A DNA stretch of 7,320 nt, taken from contig JBECKR010000120.1 in NCBI GenBank assembly GCA_040235415.1, positions 1 to 7,320 on the forward strand, read 5' to 3'. Position 1 is the stretch's first letter. Every line of letters starts with the position of its first letter. Positions 4,923-7,320 of the stretch are shown here, one piece after another. A program made the position numbers and the translations under genes. Under the pieces are notes generated by a model. That model was not told where the DNA came from and searched no databases. It saw only the letters and a list, made by a program, of their open reading frames with translations. This DNA comes from JBECKR01 sp040235415. GTDB lineage: Bacteria > Acidobacteriota > Polarisedimenticolia > Polarisedimenticolales > Polarisedimenticolaceae.

Positions 4923-6230
4923 GTGACCGACCCGTTCCGCCGCCCGTTTCTCGTCCCGGCGCTGCTCGTCGTCTCGCTCGCCGTCGCGCCGGCCCGCGCC
5001 GCGACCGGGACCTCGATCGTCCGCGGAGAGGTCCGCGACGGGGAGGACAAGCCGCTCCAGGGCGTCGAGGTGACGTTCGTCAACACCGCCGACCCCGAAA
5101 CGCCGTACGTCATGAAGACGAACAAGAAGGGGCGGTACTTCCGGGACGGCCTGCTGTTCTTCGAGACCGGACGGTGGGTCGCGACCGCGAAGCTCGACGG
5201 CTACGTCGCGACGAAGATCGAGGTCACGAGCCGGACGGACGTGGCGGTGATCGCGAAGTTCGACAAGGCGCTCGGTCCGGGCAAGAAGCCGCCGGAGATC
5301 AACATCCGCCCGTTCGGCGAGGCCACCGTCGACTTCCGGCTCGTGCCCGAGAACGAGGTCCAAAGCACGGCGACCGCGGTGCAGGAGCTGCAGCCGGTGG
5401 AGGAGGTCGGGGCGCCCGCGGCGCCCGCGGCGCCCGCCGCGCCGCAGGCGCGCGAGAGCTCGTGGGACGCGGGACTGCGGCTGGCGAGCTCCGGGGACCT
5501 CGATGCGGCGGCGGCGAAGCTCGCGGAGGCCGTCTCGGAGAAGCCCGACGACGCCGAGCGTCACGACACCTACGCCAAGGTCCTGTACCGCCTCGACCGG
5601 CTCGAGGCCGCACGCGCCGAGGCCGCGCGCGCGCTCGCCATCGATCCCGCGCGCGTCGGCACGCTGCTCGTGCTGTACACGATCGACGTCCACCGCGGGA
5701 ATCTCGACGCGGCCGCGGAGGACCTCGACCGCGCCGGCGCCCTCGAGCCTCGGAACCTCAGGGTGCTCGAGCAGAAGGCATGGCTCGCGGGCCGGAGAGG
5801 GGATCCCGCCGCGCAGATCGCGGCCTACGAGGCGATGGTGGCCGTCGATCCGGCGCACACCGAGGCCTGGGTCGCGCTCGGCGGCCTGTACGCCGAGAAC
5901 GGGGACGACGCGCGGTCGGAAGCGGCGTACCGCAAGGTCGTCGAGCTCGACCCGGCGCACTCCTACCAGACGTTCTTCAACATCGGGGCGCTGATCGAGA
6001 ACCGCGAGAACCTCACCGAGCAGGACACCAAGCGCGCGCTCGAGGCGTACGGCAAGGCGGTGGAGATCAAGCCCGACTACGCCCAGGCGTGGTACCGCTT
6101 GGCGCTGCTGCGGGTGAGGTCGGGAGACCGCAAGGGCGCGCGCGCGGCGTTCGAGAGGTTCCTGGCGCTCGAGCCGGACGGTCCCGAGTCCGCCGGCGTC
6201 CGCGCGATGCTCGAGAGCCTCGGCGGCTAG
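4923..6230 (+). CDS. Exported carboxypeptidase-regulatory-like and TPR-repeat protein
   Basis: 435-residue predicted periplasmic or secreted protein. Residues 1-26 form a Sec signal peptide with an RR-containing n-region, a hydrophobic core and probable cleavage after APARA. Residues 29-105 form a beta-sandwich of carboxypeptidase-regulatory-like type (VRGEVRDGEDKPLQGVEVTF, then TNKKGRYF and LDGYVATKIEVT). A Pro/Ala linker (about 162-178) precedes seven TPRs: 181-210, 211-244, 245-278, 279-312, 313-346, 347-386 and 387-420. Most are 34 residues and end in DPAH/EPDG-type turns, but the sixth has a 6-residue insertion around ENLTEQD. The architecture suggests protein-protein interaction or an envelope scaffold, with no enzymatic motif. 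It has its own promoter, and its TAG overlaps the stop of the convergent gmhA. A link to the iron operon upstream is not supported. Specific function unknown. Confidence 0.92.
   Translation: MTDPFRRPFLVPALLVVSLAVAPARAATGTSIVRGEVRDGEDKPLQGVEVTFVNTADPETPYVMKTNKKGRYFRDGLLFFETGRWVATAKLDGYVATKIEVTSRTDVAVIAKFDKALGPGKKPPEINIRPFGEATVDFRLVPENEVQSTATAVQELQPVEEVGAPAAPAAPAAPQARESSWDAGLRLASSGDLDAAAAKLAEAVSEKPDDAERHDTYAKVLYRLDRLEAARAEAARALAIDPARVGTLLVLYTIDVHRGNLDAAAEDLDRAGALEPRNLRVLEQKAWLAGRRGDPAAQIAAYEAMVAVDPAHTEAWVALGGLYAENGDDARSEAAYRKVVELDPAHSYQTFFNIGALIENRENLTEQDTKRALEAYGKAVEIKPDYAQAWYRLALLRVRSGDRKGARAAFERFLALEPDGPESAGVRAMLESLGG
5412..5438 (+). repeat. Three tandem 9-bp units encoding the Ala-Pro linker
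   Basis: GCGCCCGCG occurs twice (5412-5420, 5421-5429) followed by GCGCCCGCC (5430-5438). It encodes an APAAPAAPA linker between the beta-sandwich and the TPR array. Such units can change copy number by slippage without breaking the frame. Confidence 0.8.
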
Positions 6231-6829
6231 GTCGTCCCCGCGCCCCCGGACCCCGGGAACAGCAGTTCCTCGATCCGCGCGCACAGCAGATGACCCGCGA
6301 CGGCGTGGACCTCCTGGATGCGCGAGGTCTCTTGCGCGGGCACGATGATCGCCAACTCCGCGCTCGCCGCGCACCTGCCGCCGTCGCGACCCGTGATCAC
6401 CGCCGTGCGGAGCCCGGCCTCGTGCGCCTCCGCCAGCGCGGCGGCGACGTTCGGAGAATCGCCGCTCGTCGTGATCCCGATCGCGACGTCGCCGGGACGC
6501 CCGAGCGCCTCGATCTGACGTGCGAAGACCCGCGCGAAGTCGCGGTCGTTGGCGATGCTCGTGATCGCGGAGCTGTCGGTCGTGAGGGCGACGGCCGCGA
6601 TGCCCGGCCGGTCGCGGTCGAGACGGTTCACGAGCTCGGCGGCCATGTGCTGCGCGTCCGCGGCGCTGCCGCCGTTGCCGAAGAACAGGACCTTGCCGCC
6701 CGCCGCGGCGCATCGGGCGCACCACCGCGCGAGGCGGTCGAGGTCGCCGGCGTGGCGCTCGAGAAACGCGTCGAGCGCCCGGACGTGCCCGTCGCGCGCG
6801 GCTTTGACGGTCCGTTCGAATTCGTCCAT
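6227..6829 (-). CDS. gmhA: Phosphoheptose isomerase (sedoheptulose 7-phosphate isomerase)
   Basis: 200-residue cytosolic SIS-domain enzyme that converts sedoheptulose 7-phosphate to glycero-manno-heptose 7-phosphate, the first step toward ADP-heptose or GDP-heptose for LPS core, S-layer or capsule. FFGNGGSAADAQHMAAELVNR (49-69) and ITTSGDSPNV (119-128) are the phosphosugar-binding loops. The zinc ligands of E. coli GmhA appear at identical positions: His61, Glu65, Gln172 (RIQEVH) and His180. TTDSSAITSIANDRDF is also diagnostic. The ATG at 6829 follows GGAG (6840-6837) by 7 nt. The TAG (6229-6227) overlaps the TAG of the convergent TPR gene. No other heptose gene lies in the window, so the pathway branch cannot be decided. 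Confidence 0.96.
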   Translation of the reverse strand: MDEFERTVKAARDGHVRALDAFLERHAGDLDRLARWCARCAAAGGKVLFFGNGGSAADAQHMAAELVNRLDRDRPGIAAVALTTDSSAITSIANDRDFARVFARQIEALGRPGDVAIGITTSGDSPNVAAALAEAHEAGLRTAVITGRDGGRCAASAELAIIVPAQETSRIQEVHAVAGHLLCARIEELLFPGSGGAGTT

Positions 6830-6854
6830 GCTTGAGCTCCGGTGCGAAGCCGGC

Positions 6855-6884
6855 AGTATGTCGCCGGCCGCGTGGCCGGGTCAA
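6855..6884 (-). promoter_or_regulatory. Probable promoter of gmhA
   Basis: On the minus strand TTGACC (6884-6879), an 18-bp spacer and CATACT (6860-6855). It lies in the 69-bp divergent gap before pgeF and would give a leader of about 20 nt before the ATG at 6829. No matching forward promoter is evident for pgeF in the same gap. Confidence 0.5.
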
Positions 6885-6885
6885 C

Positions 6886-6890
6886 GGGAG
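6886..6890 (+). promoter_or_regulatory. Ribosome binding site of pgeF
   Basis: GGGAG lies 8 nt before GTG 6899 and favours it over an in-frame GTG at 6872, which has no clear site upstream. Confidence 0.5.
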
Positions 6891-6898
6891 AAGCGGTC

Positions 6899-7320
6899 GT
6901 GGGCGAGGTCGACGCCGGTTTCAGGCTCGAGCGCGACGGCCCGTTCCTCGTGGCCCGCTCGATCGCGCTCGCCGGGATCCCGGGCGTGCGGCACGCGTTC
7001 TCGACCCGTCGAGTCGACGACGCCTCGGACGCGGACTTCGGACCGTCGTCCGAGACGGGCGGCCCCGCCGTCGCCCTGAGGGCGCGCTGGATGACCGCGA
7101 TCGGGCTCGGGACCGCCCGTTTCGCGGCGGGGCGCCAGGTCCACGGCGACGTCGTCCTCCCCGCCGCGGACCTCCGGACCGGGACCGAGGCGGACGGGGC
7201 GTTCGTCCGCGCCGGCGACGGGACCGCGACCGGGGTCCGGACCGCGGACTGCGTCCCGATCCTGCTCGCGAGCGACGACGGCGCGCTCGTCGCGGCGATC
7301 CACGCGGGGTGGCGCGGCAC
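6899..7320 (+). CDS. pgeF: Laccase-domain protein, YfiH/PgeF family, 3'-truncated by window edge
   Basis: First 140 residues of a YfiH/PgeF (multicopper polyphenol oxidase-like, DUF152) protein, usually about 240-260 residues. In E. coli it is linked to peptidoglycan editing, and related enzymes act on purine nucleosides. Key landmarks are GVRHAFSTR (29-37), QVHGDVV (80-86), the ADG turn (98-100), TADCVPILLA (115-124) and AAIHAGWRGT at the window edge. His82, Cys118 and His135 form the conserved metal/catalytic triad. The segment after AFSTR, normally a GG-x-S...NLG tract followed by NR, reads RVDDASDADFGPSSETGG here and is divergent. The start is GTG 6899. It is transcribed divergently from gmhA across 69 bp. 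Family is firm; the in-vivo substrate is not readable from sequence. Confidence 0.94.
   Translation, partial: MGEVDAGFRLERDGPFLVARSIALAGIPGVRHAFSTRRVDDASDADFGPSSETGGPAVALRARWMTAIGLGTARFAAGRQVHGDVVLPAADLRTGTEADGAFVRAGDGTATGVRTADCVPILLASDDGALVAAIHAGWRG

Noticed and set aside
4821..6884. A 687-codon minus-strand frame opposite the TPR gene and in another frame to gmhA
   Set aside because: Arg/Gly-rich with no motif. It overlaps the well-supported TPR gene and gmhA, so it is a shadow.

Overview
This is a high-GC window (roughly 70% G+C by eye) from a Gram-negative-type bacterium. It is gene-dense, with short gaps, overlapping start and stop codons, and frequent GTG starts (fur, feoB, the Cys-rich gene, the TPR gene and pgeF). 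A phosphoheptose isomerase (LPS heptose pathway) and a secreted protein joining a carboxypeptidase-regulatory-like domain to TPRs fit a diderm such as Acidobacteriota, Myxococcota or a related uncultivated high-GC phylum. That taxonomic placement is inference only. No RNA genes, CRISPR arrays, insertion sequences or phage genes were seen.

Layout: (1) 1-930 (+), the C-terminal part of a ribonuclease G/E, cut by the left window edge. (2) 941-1426 (-), a hotdog-fold acyl-CoA thioesterase converging on it. (3) 1427-1596, a divergent control region holding a good sigma70-type promoter and a perfect 17-bp palindrome just before a Fur-family gene. (4) 1597-4848 (+), a tightly packed four-gene cluster: fur, feoB (GTPase Fe(II) permease), a 92-residue protein with seven clustered cysteines, and a 156-residue protein that appears to combine a DtxR-type dimerization domain without its helix-turn-helix with a C-terminal FeoA/SH3 domain. 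Junctions are a 5-nt gap, a GTGA overlap and an ATGA overlap. (5) 4923-6230 (+), an exported CarboxypepD_reg-like plus TPR protein with its own TTGCCC-N18-TATAAT promoter. (6) 6227-6829 (-), gmhA, whose stop codon overlaps the TPR gene's stop codon. (7) 6899-7320 (+), the start of a YfiH/PgeF-type laccase-domain gene, cut by the right edge.

The centre of interest is the iron cassette. A Fur-family sensor probably controls its own promoter through the palindrome. FeoB imports Fe(II). The FeoA-type domain is a predicted FeoB partner, and the Cys-rich protein is an unassigned member that may bind metal or an Fe-S cluster. The flanking genes are ordinary housekeeping or envelope functions without an obvious link to iron.
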